From: Nocardioides jensenii JCM 1364 = NBRC 14755
GTDB lineage: Bacteria; Actinomycetota; Actinomycetes; Propionibacteriales; Nocardioidaceae
Length of the DNA stretch: 50,433 bases
NCBI RefSeq assembly: GCF_001552535.1
Contig: NZ_BCRJ01000090.1
Span: 1-50,433 of the forward strand
Reading direction: 5' to 3'
Shown: positions 16,342 to 23,562 of the stretch, in pieces
Numbering within the stretch: position 1 is the stretch's first letter
Layout of the letters: every line of letters begins with the position of its first letter
The notes under the pieces: model-generated
What the model saw: only the letters and a program-made list of their open reading frames with translations
The model's database searches: none
What the model was told of the DNA's origin: nothing
Translations under genes and position numbers: made by a program

Positions 16342-16611
16342 TCAGTGATCGCGCAGGGCCTTGACCAGCTCACTCTTGTTCATCGTGGAGCGGCCTTCGA
16401 TGCCGATCTCCCTGGCCCGGGAACGCAGATCCTCGACCTTCCAGTCGTCGTACGACCCGGACTCCCCACCCTTGCGTCCAACCGTGGACCGCGAACTGCC
16501 GGCGGCCCGGTTGGCGATCCTGGCCGACTTCTCCTTGCTCGCGCCGTCATCACGCAGTTCCTCGTACAGCTCCGGGTCCTTGACGCTGGGGCCAGGTGTG
16601 CGCTTCGCCAT
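16342..16611 (-). CDS. DUF7218 / Rho-N-like stress protein
   Basis: An 89-residue basic protein. The N-terminal half, KDPELYEELRDDGASKEKSARIANRAA, is typical of the small actinobacterial DUF7218 (ChaB-like) family. The C-terminal half, YDDWKVEDLRSRAREIGIEGRSTMNKSELVKALRDH, matches a Rho N-terminal/SAP-like nucleic-acid-binding domain. A KGGESGS linker joins the halves. The family probably binds nucleic acid, but its role is unknown. It is convergent with the HAD gene (ten bases apart), and a SigB-type promoter lies at 16652-16676. Confidence 0.82.
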   Translation of the reverse strand: MAKRTPGPSVKDPELYEELRDDGASKEKSARIANRAAGSSRSTVGRKGGESGSYDDWKVEDLRSRAREIGIEGRSTMNKSELVKALRDH

Positions 16612-16651
16612 GGTGTGACCACTTCCTCTCGCTTCACTGGGTCCGATCGCG

Positions 16652-16676
16652 GTACCCAGCCAGGCGAGAACCAGTC
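16652..16676 (-). promoter_or_regulatory. SigB-type promoter for the DUF7218 gene
   Basis: Minus strand: GACT (16676-16673), 15-base spacer, GGGTAC (16657-16652), 41 bases before the start codon. Confidence 0.65.
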
Positions 16677-16747
16677 ACGACCACGTGTCGTCGAACCGGT
16701 CCGGTTCGTGGTGGAGCGCCCGCCCATCGCCGTGCGGTGCGGCCACG

Positions 16748-17491
16748 TCAGGCTTCGCCGCCGACGTCGTCATAACTTGCCGGCAGACCTCCCTGCTCGA
16801 TCACCAGTGCGGCGACGTCGCGCAACTTCACGTTTGCGTGGCTGGAGTAGCGCTGGAGGGTTTCGAAGGCCTGGTCCTGATCGAGACCGTAGCGTTGCAG
16901 CATGATGCCCTGGGCCACTCCGATCTCGTGGCGGCGCTCGACGGCCTCCCCCAAGGTGGTGACCAGATGGGCGTTGGCAAGGGCGTTGCCCGCGTGTACG
17001 CCGTACACGATGAGGCGCTGCAGGTCCTCCTGGGTGAAGGTGTCCACCTGCTTCGCGTAGAGGTTGATCGCGCCGAGCGGGTCGCGGTCGGGATCGAGTG
17101 CGGCTGCGGAGAGCTGCACGCTGATCAGCGAGTGCACGCCGAGGTCGGCCACCTTCGGCCCCCAGCGTGGCCACCGCTGGTCATCGCTCGTGGAGAGAAC
17201 CAGGAAGGGCGCGTCCTCCAACGCCGAGGCGATGCAGGGCCCCTCATCGAGCTCGTACTGAAGCTCGTCGCACCGGAGGGCAGTGTCGTCGGTGTGTGCC
17301 AGCGTCTCGAGACGACCCCGGCGCCTGCGCACGGTGATTGCGCAGAAGGCCGCTGCCGGCACGACTTCCAAGGACCGTGTGCAGATCCTCTCAAGCGTGG
17401 CGGCGACGTCGTGGTCGGACATCAAGAACTGACTGAGTTCGGCGAAATACGGACCCGTGTCGCTTCGATCGGCAGTGGCTTCGTCACGCAT
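16748..17491 (-). CDS. GAF-ANTAR transcription antitermination regulator
   Basis: A 247-residue cytoplasmic sensor. Residues ~15-170 form a GAF domain (LMSDHDVAATLERICTRSLEVVPAAAFCAIT, ELDEGPCIASALEDAPFLVLSTSDDQRWPRW, SLISVQL, DPLGAINLYAKQVDTFTQEDL). Residues ~185-238 form an ANTAR domain (EAVERRHEIGVAQGIMLQRYGLDQDQAFETLQRYSSHANVKLRDVAALVI) with the usual aromatic and Ala positions. ANTAR proteins bind paired-hexaloop RNA in leaders and prevent termination; the GAF domain senses a ligand or redox state. No SigB-type promoter is seen before it. Target RNAs are not evident within the window. Confidence 0.9.
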   Translation of the reverse strand: MRDEATADRSDTGPYFAELSQFLMSDHDVAATLERICTRSLEVVPAAAFCAITVRRRRGRLETLAHTDDTALRCDELQYELDEGPCIASALEDAPFLVLSTSDDQRWPRWGPKVADLGVHSLISVQLSAAALDPDRDPLGAINLYAKQVDTFTQEDLQRLIVYGVHAGNALANAHLVTTLGEAVERRHEIGVAQGIMLQRYGLDQDQAFETLQRYSSHANVKLRDVAALVIEQGGLPASYDDVGGEA

Positions 17492-17735
17492 GGTGCGAGC
17501 CTACTGCCGGAGCAGGCATCACGAGGCACCTTCGCCCTTCTGCATCCCGGGCAGTGCCTGGCCGGCGGCCGTGCGCCGAGCCCGTCAGACAACGGATGCC
17601 CTCGGGGTGCGCCTCGGGCCGACCCGACCGCTCTCGTCGACAGGGCTGATGGGGACGACCAGCAGCTGGTGGGGCGGGCACGGCATGTCACGCAGGCGCA
17701 GGCCGGCCGCGTCCGCAATGCAGCGAGCGGGCACG

Positions 17736-18104
17736 TCAGAGGTCTCGGTACTCGTCGACGAAACTGACGTCTCGCCTGCGTGACGCCTCCTCGCCCTCGC
17801 GGCCGAGCGGAACGTCCTTGATCACCGACCGAATCCGGGCACGGTAGTGCTCGGCATCACCGGGGCAGGCAATGAGCACGTGTGAACCGCGCTCCACAGC
17901 GTGGAAGCCGTCAGCCTCGAGGGCACCGATCACGTCGGCCGGGTCCTGACCGGGCACCACCTCATAGGTGAGGGACCGGCCCTCATGGAGGTGCTTGACC
18001 TCCTGCTGCCGTGCCTGTTCACGCTTCGACAGTGCGCGGAGTCCTCCAATCACGGCCACCATCAACACGATGACCACAATGATGAGGGGGATTGCGATCT
18101 GCAT
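17736..18104 (-). CDS. Membrane-anchored hypothetical protein (122 aa)
   Basis: MQIAIPLIIVVIVLMVAVIGG is an N-terminal transmembrane helix. A basic, Gln-rich stretch (ALSKREQARQQEVKHLHEG) follows, then a small domain with an alternating beta-alpha pattern (DVIGALEADGFHAVERGSHVLIACPGDAEHYRARIRSVI) facing the cytoplasm. I recognise no named family. The ATG at 18104 is preferred over the open extension to 18146 because a SigB-type -10 (GGGTAC) ends nine bases before it; the transcript would start almost on the ATG. No ribosome site is visible, in agreement with a (near) leaderless mRNA. Confidence 0.65.
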   Translation of the reverse strand: MQIAIPLIIVVIVLMVAVIGGLRALSKREQARQQEVKHLHEGRSLTYEVVPGQDPADVIGALEADGFHAVERGSHVLIACPGDAEHYRARIRSVIKDVPLGREGEEASRRRDVSFVDEYRDL

Positions 18105-18113
18105 CTCTGTGCC

Positions 18114-18138
18114 GTACCCATCATCCCCGTCCGCATGC
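18114..18138 (-). promoter_or_regulatory. SigB-type promoter for the 122-aa membrane protein
   Basis: Minus strand: GCAT (18138-18135), 15-base spacer, GGGTAC (18119-18114). The transcript would begin within a few bases of the ATG at 18104. Confidence 0.65.
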
Positions 18139-18208
18139 GCGGTCACGCCCGGTCATGGGTTTGATGCATGCCGGTCAGGCGACCGGTCGGGCCTCCCGTG
18201 CCGCTCGT

Positions 18209-18233
18209 GCATGAGAACCGGGTTGTTGGGTAC
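18209..18233 (+). promoter_or_regulatory. SigB-type promoter for the lipoprotein/DUF6766 operon
   Basis: GCAT (18209-18212), 15-base spacer, GGGTAC (18228-18233), 47 bases before the ATG at 18281. Confidence 0.7.
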
Positions 18234-18280
18234 CCACCGAGCGGTCGGTGTGACCATCCAGAGCGCGGTGAGGAGGCGTC

Positions 18281-18676
18281 ATGCGGCGGTGCTTCGTGGC
18301 GCTGGCGGTTCTCCTCCCGATCACCCTCACCGGCTGCGGGTCGGGCCAGGAGGACGCCGTACGCAACGCGGCCAGCGCCTTCCAGGACGCGGTCCACGAC
18401 CAGAGGTGGGATCGCGCCTGCGCGATGTTGGCACCGGAGACACGGTCCGAGCTCGAGGACTCCGCACAGACTCCCTGTGCCAGTGCGATCCCCGAGGAGC
18501 ACGTCGCGACCCCGGCCGACCCGGACGACGTGGAGATCTTCGGTACGACGGCCCAGCTGCGGTACGACGGGGAGACGCTGTTCCTCACCCGTTTCGGGGA
18601 CGGCTGGCGGGTGCTGGCCGCCGGTTGCACGCCGCGCGGGCCGAAGCCCTACGACTGCCACCTGCACGGAGGCTGA
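18281..18676 (+). CDS. Small lipoprotein (131 aa)
   Basis: The signal peptide MRRCFVALAVLLPITLTGC ends in an LTGC lipobox, so the mature protein is lipid-anchored from C19. The first mature helix (QEDAVRNAASAFQDAVHDQRWDRACAMLAPETRSELE) and the closing FGDGWRVLAAGC resemble NTF2-like or DUF4878-type lipoproteins. Three further cysteines in the mature part (two near the C-terminus: AAGCTPRGPKPYDC) may form disulfides. GAGGAGG lies just upstream of the ATG. It begins an operon with a 27-residue peptide gene and a DUF6766 gene, behind a SigB-type promoter. Function unknown. Confidence 0.8.
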   Translation: MRRCFVALAVLLPITLTGCGSGQEDAVRNAASAFQDAVHDQRWDRACAMLAPETRSELEDSAQTPCASAIPEEHVATPADPDDVEIFGTTAQLRYDGETLFLTRFGDGWRVLAAGCTPRGPKPYDCHLHGG

Positions 18677-18678
18677 GC

Positions 18679-18762
18679 ATGCGCGCCATGTACATCGCCT
18701 ATCTCTCCGTCATCGCGATCGGCCTCCTCTGCACACTGGTCCTCGCCGTGCGGCACCAGTGA
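18679..18762 (+). CDS. 27-residue single-helix membrane peptide
   Basis: A 27-codon gene starting MRAMYIAYLSVIAIGLLC and ending VRHQ, which is one transmembrane helix with a basic end. GGAGG lies six bases before its ATG and within the last codons of the lipoprotein gene; its stop overlaps the next gene's ribosome site. Exact fit between two co-directional genes (2- and 9-base gaps) supports translation. No family is recognised. It may help assemble or regulate the DUF6766 membrane protein. Confidence 0.6.
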   Translation: MRAMYIAYLSVIAIGLLCTLVLAVRHQ

Positions 18763-18771
18763 GGTGGTGAC

Positions 18772-19446
18772 GTGCGCCGGTTCCTGAAGGAGAACTCCCT
18801 CAGCCTCGTCTTCGGACTGCTGTTCCTGCTGTCGCTGGTGGGGCAGTCCCTCGCAGGCTGGCACCAGTTCAACGACGAGCAGTTCGCCGACGGCCTCCAC
18901 CAGATCTCCCTCGGTCGCTATCTGACGTCCGCCGACTTCGCCGTCGATGTGACGGAGAACTGGCAGAGCGAGTATCTCCAGTTCTTGCTCTATGTCGTGT
19001 TGACGGTGTGGTTGTTGCAGCGAGGGTCGCCGGAGTCGAAGGAGCTGCACAAGGCCGGGCAGGAGTCGGACGAGGCTCAGAGAGTTGGTGCTCACGCTCA
19101 TCCGGACTCACCGAGGTCGGCACGTGTCGGTGGTCTCCGGACCGCCCTCTATTCGTGGTCACTGGGCATCGTCATGGGGTCGATCTTCCTGGCGTCCTGG
19201 ACGATTCAGTCGATTGCCGGCTGGGCGTCGTACAGCGAGACGCGCCTGAGGCAGCTGCGCGACCCGATCCCGTGGACCTCGTACCTCGCGCATTCCGACT
19301 TCTGGGCCCGGACCCTCCAGAACTGGCAGTCGGAGTTCCTCGCAGTCGGTTCCATGGCCGTCCTCGCCATCTACCTGCGACAACGCGGTTCGCCCGAGAG
19401 CAAGCCGGTGGGCGCGGCCCACGACGCCACCGGCACGGAGGGTTGA
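18772..19446 (+). CDS. DUF6766 family membrane protein
   Basis: A 224-residue membrane protein of the DUF6766 type with four hydrophobic segments in two halves. Each half has a helix followed by GW, a long loop, NWQSE(Y/F)L, another helix and QRGSPESK, so the protein is an internal duplication (compare residues ~61-90 with ~182-211). The halves are joined by a polar linker (QESDEAQRVGAHAHPDSPRSA). GTG at 18772 is preceded by GAGGTGG. It lies in the SigB-type operon with the lipoprotein. Function unknown. Confidence 0.8.
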   Translation: MRRFLKENSLSLVFGLLFLLSLVGQSLAGWHQFNDEQFADGLHQISLGRYLTSADFAVDVTENWQSEYLQFLLYVVLTVWLLQRGSPESKELHKAGQESDEAQRVGAHAHPDSPRSARVGGLRTALYSWSLGIVMGSIFLASWTIQSIAGWASYSETRLRQLRDPIPWTSYLAHSDFWARTLQNWQSEFLAVGSMAVLAIYLRQRGSPESKPVGAAHDATGTEG

Positions 19447-19511
19447 GCCGCACACTCGCTCTGGCGACGGGCGAGGCGAGAGCCGCGGCAGATTGCGGCG
19501 CGAATCGTTGC

Positions 19512-19517
19512 TAGGTT
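19512..19517 (+). promoter_or_regulatory. Leaderless -10 (TAGGTT) for the DUF6629 gene
   Basis: TAGGTT lies six bases before the GTG at 19524. No ribosome site is present. Confidence 0.5.
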
Positions 19518-19523
19518 CACAGC

Positions 19524-20204
19524 GTGTGCTTCTCCCCCGGGATGGACGTAGTGGCTGGCGTGGCCGTGACCGGGATCGGCATCGACTGCCTGCGCCAGGT
19601 GACCTCACCCCGGCAGATCGCGCTGGCCGCCGTGCCGGTCGTCTTCGGCGTGCACCAACTGGTCGAGACCCTCGTCTGGTGGGAGCTGCAGGGCAAGGTC
19701 GGGCAGTGCACCGGCAACGTGGCGACCTACTCCTACCTGGTCATCGCGCTGCTGGTGGTGCCACTCCTGATCCCCTGGGCATTCCTTCGTCTCGGGGTCG
19801 GTCGATCACGTGCGGCCGACGTGACCTTCGTGGTGGCCGGTCTGGTCGCGGTGGTCGTCTGCGGCAACCTGCTCGGGTTCGCGGTTCCGGATCGTCGCAT
19901 CGACGGGCACCAGATCACCTACTTCGCCGGGGCATACATCCCCGACCACGTCCTGCCGCTCTATGCGGTCGCCTGCCTCGGACCGCCGCTGCTCGCCCGT
20001 GCCCGACTGCTCCAGCTCTTCGGCGTGCTCAACCTCGTCGTCGTGGTCGGTCTGGCCGCGCTCAACCAGGGCGGAGTGATCTCCCTGTGGTGCGTGTGGG
20101 CGGCCGCCACGAGCGTCCTGATCAACGTGTATCTGCGTCGGGTCCGGGCGGGCCTCAACCCCGTGGACCCACCCGCGCGTGAGAGCGTGCTCAGGGCTGG
20201 CTGA
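19524..20204 (+). CDS. DUF6629 family membrane protein
   Basis: A 226-residue membrane protein with about seven hydrophobic segments. It starts MCFSPGMDVVAGVAVTGIGIDCLRQV, which with FGVHQLVETLVWWELQGKV fits the DUF6629 family; the MCFS start is a mark of that family. GTG at 19524 is preferred to later starts because of this conserved beginning and the TAGGTT -10 just upstream. Its end overlaps the end of the convergent MarR gene by 14 bases. Function unknown. Confidence 0.8.
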   Translation: MCFSPGMDVVAGVAVTGIGIDCLRQVTSPRQIALAAVPVVFGVHQLVETLVWWELQGKVGQCTGNVATYSYLVIALLVVPLLIPWAFLRLGVGRSRAADVTFVVAGLVAVVVCGNLLGFAVPDRRIDGHQITYFAGAYIPDHVLPLYAVACLGPPLLARARLLQLFGVLNLVVVVGLAALNQGGVISLWCVWAAATSVLINVYLRRVRAGLNPVDPPARESVLRAG

Positions 20205-20586
20205 CCAGCGGGTCGAGCAGGCCCGAGAGCCGCTGCAGCTCCTCGACATGGACGGCGGTCAGCTCCTCGAGCACCCGAGTGCCGGACGGAGTGAGCCGGA
20301 GCTGGACCCGGCGGCCGTCCTCGGTGCTGCGCGCGCGCTCGACCCAGCCCAGCTGCTGCGTGCGATCGGCCAACTCGCTCGCCGTGTGGTGACGCACCAC
20401 CAGGGCATCGGCGACCTCGCCGATGGTCGGTCCTCCCGGGGTCACACTCCCCCGGATCGCGAGCAGCATCTGGTGCTGGGCGTGAGTCAGCCCATGCTCC
20501 TCGGCAGCTCGACGGCTCCACTGGTCGAAGCGGCGCAGCGTGGTGCGGAACACAAGGAGTCGCTGGTACTGCTCATCGGTTGACAC
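20191..20586 (-). CDS. MarR family transcriptional regulator
   Basis: A 131-residue winged-helix regulator: HGLTHAQHQMLLAIRG, PTIGEVADALVVRHHTASELADRTQQLGWVERARSTEDGRRVQLRLTPSG (recognition helix and wing), and a C-terminal dimer helix. It is divergent from the ClC gene with only 41 bases between the start codons, so it probably controls that gene and itself. Its GTG has TAGAGT six bases upstream (20593-20598). Confidence 0.88.
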   Translation of the reverse strand: MSTDEQYQRLLVFRTTLRRFDQWSRRAAEEHGLTHAQHQMLLAIRGSVTPGGPTIGEVADALVVRHHTASELADRTQQLGWVERARSTEDGRRVQLRLTPSGTRVLEELTAVHVEELQRLSGLLDPLVSQP

Positions 20587-20592
20587 GCCTTC

Positions 20593-20620
20593 ACTCTAAT
20601 GTGTCGTGTTCCGATACTTT
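20593..20620. promoter_or_regulatory. Divergent leaderless promoters (marR and ClC)
   Basis: In the 41-base gap, TAGAGT on the minus strand (20598-20593) lies six bases before the marR GTG. TACTTT on the plus strand (20615-20620) lies seven bases before the ClC ATG. Both transcripts would be leaderless. A short imperfect repeat, GACAC...GTGTC (20582-20586, 20601-20605), could be a MarR operator, but it is weak. Confidence 0.5.
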
Positions 20621-20627
20621 TCTCCCC

Positions 20628-22439
20628 ATGAGCAATCCCTCCACCACCGTCGCGGTGCGGGACGTGCGCCACCTCGGCGACTTCACCGTCACCCCTCGCA
20701 TGGTCGTGATCGCCCTGCTCGCCCTCCCGGTGGGCGCCGTCGCAGCACTGGCCGCCTGGTGTCTGCTGAAACTCATCGGGCTGATCACGAACGCGGTCTT
20801 CTACCAACGCACCTCGACCGAGCTGGTCGCGCCGGGCGGCGGCGACCACCCCTGGTGGCTGGTGCTGCTCGCACCCGTCGTCGGTGGACTCGTCATCGGA
20901 GTGATGGCCCGCTACGGATCGGAGAAGATCCGGGGCCACGGCATGCCCGAGGCGATCGAGGCGATCCTGCTCGGCGGCAGCAAGGTGCAGCCACGCGTCG
21001 CCGTACTCAAGCCGACGTCGTCGGCGATCGCCATCGGCACCGGCGGGCCGTTCGGCGCGGAGGGCCCGATCATCATGACTGGCGGCGCCCTGGGCTCGCT
21101 GCTCGCCCAGTTCCTCCACCTCACCGCCGACGAACGCAAGACGCTCCTCGTCGCGGGCTCCGCGGCAGGCATGGCGGCCACCTTCAACTCGCCGCTCGCC
21201 GCGCTGCTGCTCGCCGCCGAGCTCCTCCTCTTCGAGTTCCGGCCGCGCAGTCTCGTCCCTGTCGCCGGAGCCGTGGCGGTCGGCACAGTGTTGCGCCACC
21301 ACCTCCTCGGCGAGGGTGCGGTCTTCCCGGTCACCGGAGCCCTGCACATCGACGACGTCGACTACGCGCTGTGCGTGGTGTCCGGTCTGATCGCGGCACT
21401 GCTCGCGCTGGTCGCCACCGTCCTGGTCTATGCCTCGGAGGACGCGTTCGGCCGACTGCCGATCCACTGGATGTGGTGGCCGGCCATCGCCGGCGTCATC
21501 ATCGGTCTCGGCGGACTCGTCGTACCCGAGGCCCTCGGTGTCGGCTACGACGTGATCGAGGCCGAGCTCAGCGGCGACATCGGCCTGGGCCTGATCATCG
21601 GCATCCTGGCGGTCAAGACCCTGATCTGGTCACTGTCCCTGGGATCAGGCACCTCGGGCGGCGTGCTGGCGCCGATGTTCATGATCGGCGGCGCCCTCGG
21701 CGCCCTCGAGGCACACGTCTTCCCCGCCGTCGGTCCCGGTTTCTGGGCGCTGGTCGCCCTCGCCGGTGTGCTGGGCGGCGTGATGCGCTCCCCCGTGACC
21801 GGGGTGGTGTTCGCGCTCGAGCTGACCCACCAGTGGGACGCACTCCTGCCGGTGATGATCGGCTCGTTCACCGCGTACGGCGTCTCGGCGCTGATCCTCA
21901 AGCGTTCGGTGCTGACCGAGAAGATCGCCCGGCGTGGCTACCACCTCAGCCGCGAGTACGACGTCGACCCGCTGGAGATCACGTTCGTCAGTGAGGTGAT
22001 GACCAGCGAGATCGTCGAGTTCACCCCGGATCTGCCGATCGCGGACGCGCTCACCGCTCTCGAGGACACGACCGATGACCACGCGGCCTGGCGACAGCAG
22101 CTCTACCCGGTCACCGGCGACGGATCCTTCGCGGGCGTGGTCACGCGCGGCACGCTCCTCGGCCGGGCTGCCTCACCGTCAGGAACGATCGCCGACCTGC
22201 TGGTCCGGGAACCGATCCACACCCACAGCGACCAGACCCTGCGCGCGGTCGCCGAGACGATGGCCGTGGACGGGATCACCACGCTGCCCGTGCTCGACCG
22301 TGACGACCCCGGCGTCGTGGTCGGCGTGGTCTCGCTGCCGCAGCTGCTGGCCGCCCGGCGTCGGGACCAGCAGGAGGCCCGCGAACGCGAGCGGGTGCTC
22401 AGGGTGCGGCTGTTCCGGCCGACCGGCGGGTCCTCCTGA
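20628..22439 (+). CDS. ClC chloride/proton antiporter with CBS domains
   Basis: A 603-residue protein. The first ~430 residues are a ClC channel/transporter with GHGMPEAIEAIL (GSGIP-like), GAEGPII carrying the external gating glutamate, and GSGTSGGVLAPMFMIGGALGA (GxFxP-like). FEFRP carries a glutamate aligned with the internal proton glutamate of E. coli ClC, so H+/Cl- exchange is likely rather than a channel. The last ~150 residues contain two CBS domains (FVSEVMTSEIVEFTPDLPIADAL, IADLLVREPIHTHSDQTLRAVAETMAVDGITTLPVLDRD), which often bind adenine nucleotides. ATG 20628 was chosen over a start at 20580 by the TACTTT spacing and family start. Divergent marR likely regulates it. Confidence 0.93.
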   Translation: MSNPSTTVAVRDVRHLGDFTVTPRMVVIALLALPVGAVAALAAWCLLKLIGLITNAVFYQRTSTELVAPGGGDHPWWLVLLAPVVGGLVIGVMARYGSEKIRGHGMPEAIEAILLGGSKVQPRVAVLKPTSSAIAIGTGGPFGAEGPIIMTGGALGSLLAQFLHLTADERKTLLVAGSAAGMAATFNSPLAALLLAAELLLFEFRPRSLVPVAGAVAVGTVLRHHLLGEGAVFPVTGALHIDDVDYALCVVSGLIAALLALVATVLVYASEDAFGRLPIHWMWWPAIAGVIIGLGGLVVPEALGVGYDVIEAELSGDIGLGLIIGILAVKTLIWSLSLGSGTSGGVLAPMFMIGGALGALEAHVFPAVGPGFWALVALAGVLGGVMRSPVTGVVFALELTHQWDALLPVMIGSFTAYGVSALILKRSVLTEKIARRGYHLSREYDVDPLEITFVSEVMTSEIVEFTPDLPIADALTALEDTTDDHAAWRQQLYPVTGDGSFAGVVTRGTLLGRAASPSGTIADLLVREPIHTHSDQTLRAVAETMAVDGITTLPVLDRDDPGVVVGVVSLPQLLAARRRDQQEARERERVLRVRLFRPTGGSS

Positions 22440-22469
22440 CCGCGCCAGGTCCCCGCTCGCGTCGTGGCA

Positions 22470-23099
22470 TCAGCCGGATGGCTCCGGCACGACTCCCCCG
22501 GTCGGTGTGGTGACGCCGAGCATCGCGGCGCAGATCATCCGCGGGCCGTCCTCGGCCTCCAGCTCGCCGGCATGGACGGCGGTCACCGCCGCGTGCGTGA
22601 CCGAATGGAGCACGGTGACCAGCCACGAGACGGGGAGGTCCTTGCGGAACGCGCCCGAGCGTTGGCCCCGCTTCAGCAGCCGCTCCGCCCGAGCCCTCAG
22701 GTCGGCGTGGGCCTGGTCGACCTGCTCACTCGGCAAGGCACGTTCGGCGGCCACCACCAGGGCGCCGTAGCGGTGGGTGACCGCCCAGGTGGCCCCGATC
22801 AGCCGCTGCAGAGCAGCGACCGGATCGCCGCCGAGGTCGATGTCCTTGAGCACGGAATCGGCCTCGGCCATCGCCCGCTCGGCGACCGCCGCCACCAGTG
22901 TCGCGCGGGAGTCGAAGTGGCCGTAGAGCGTGACGCGCCCGACGCCGGCCGCCTGGGCCACCTGGTTGATGGTGGCGTCGGGATCACGGGCCAGGCACTC
23001 CGTCGCCGCATCGAGGATTGCGGCGATGTTGCGTCGTGCGTCCGCGCGGGGCGGCCGCCCCTCCGTGGCACCAGTCGCCTGCCCAGTCGTCGTGGTCAC
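22470..23099 (-). CDS. TetR family repressor of the MFS operon
   Basis: A 209-residue regulator with helix-turn-helix ARRNIAAILDAATECLARDPDATINQVAQAAGVGRVTLYGHFDSRATLVAAV (residues ~21-72) and an all-helical C-terminal domain. It is the last gene of the operon MFS-membrane protein-TetR and starts four bases after the middle gene. The two palindromes over the operon promoter (25017-25057) are its probable autoregulatory sites. Confidence 0.88.
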   Translation of the reverse strand: MTTTTGQATGATEGRPPRADARRNIAAILDAATECLARDPDATINQVAQAAGVGRVTLYGHFDSRATLVAAVAERAMAEADSVLKDIDLGGDPVAALQRLIGATWAVTHRYGALVVAAERALPSEQVDQAHADLRARAERLLKRGQRSGAFRKDLPVSWLVTVLHSVTHAAVTAVHAGELEAEDGPRMICAAMLGVTTPTGGVVPEPSG

Positions 23100-23103
23100 G
23101 CCT

Positions 23104-23562
23104 TCATCCTAGGTCGGCGGGTTCCACTGCCCTGGAGGGTGCGCGCCGTGTCGACCGGTGGTGGTCGGCGTGCGGGCCGGCGTACTCCTCGCGGCGCCAG
23201 AGCATGGCCAGGAACATGAGGAGGAACATCAGCACGTGGCCGCCGACCATCAGTCCGTCCTCGCCGAGGAGGCCGCCCCACACCAGCGGGAAGAGTACGA
23301 CGAACCCGGCGTACATCGCGCCACTCATCTCCAGGACCGGGCGCCATGAGTGGCCGCGGAACCGCATCCACGCCGCCATCGGCACGGCCATCGTGGTGGC
23401 CATGGCCAGGGAGTCGACCTCCACCGAGCGGAGCACACCGCGGGGGTCGGTGCCCGACACGGCGAGCGCCCACAGTGGGTGCAGTGCCATCATCCCCAGC
23501 ACCATGGCCAGCACCATCTCGCCGTAGTGACGGGCGAACCTGCGAACCTCCCGCACCCGCAT
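23104..23562 (-). CDS. Four-helix membrane protein, Met/His-rich
   Basis: A 152-residue protein with four transmembrane segments (EMVLAMVLGMMALHPLWALAV, SLAMATTMAVPMAAWM, SGAMYAGFVVLFPLVWGGLL, VLMFLLMFLAMLW) and many methionines. The motif AAWMRFRGHSWRPVLEMSGAM in the centre is shared by actinobacterial membrane proteins sometimes mislabelled as flagellar proteins. The C-terminal tail HADHHRSTRR is His-rich, which hints at metal binding. Its ATG overlaps the MFS stop by one base (TGATG). Role unknown; coupling suggests it assists the MFS pump. The larger frame to 24474 is a shadow of the MFS gene. Confidence 0.72.
   Translation of the reverse strand: MRVREVRRFARHYGEMVLAMVLGMMALHPLWALAVSGTDPRGVLRSVEVDSLAMATTMAVPMAAWMRFRGHSWRPVLEMSGAMYAGFVVLFPLVWGGLLGEDGLMVGGHVLMFLLMFLAMLWRREEYAGPHADHHRSTRRAPSRAVEPADLG

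Noticed and set aside
17492..17735. Gap between the ANTAR gene and the 122-residue membrane protein gene, checked for an RNA target or small gene
   Set aside because: No paired-hexaloop hairpin, promoter motif or convincing small frame was seen.
20580..20585. A perfect TTGACA in the marR/ClC gap
   Set aside because: No -10 at a workable distance on that strand (29 bases to TACTTT, 9 to TCTAAT); the leaderless -10 elements explain both genes better.
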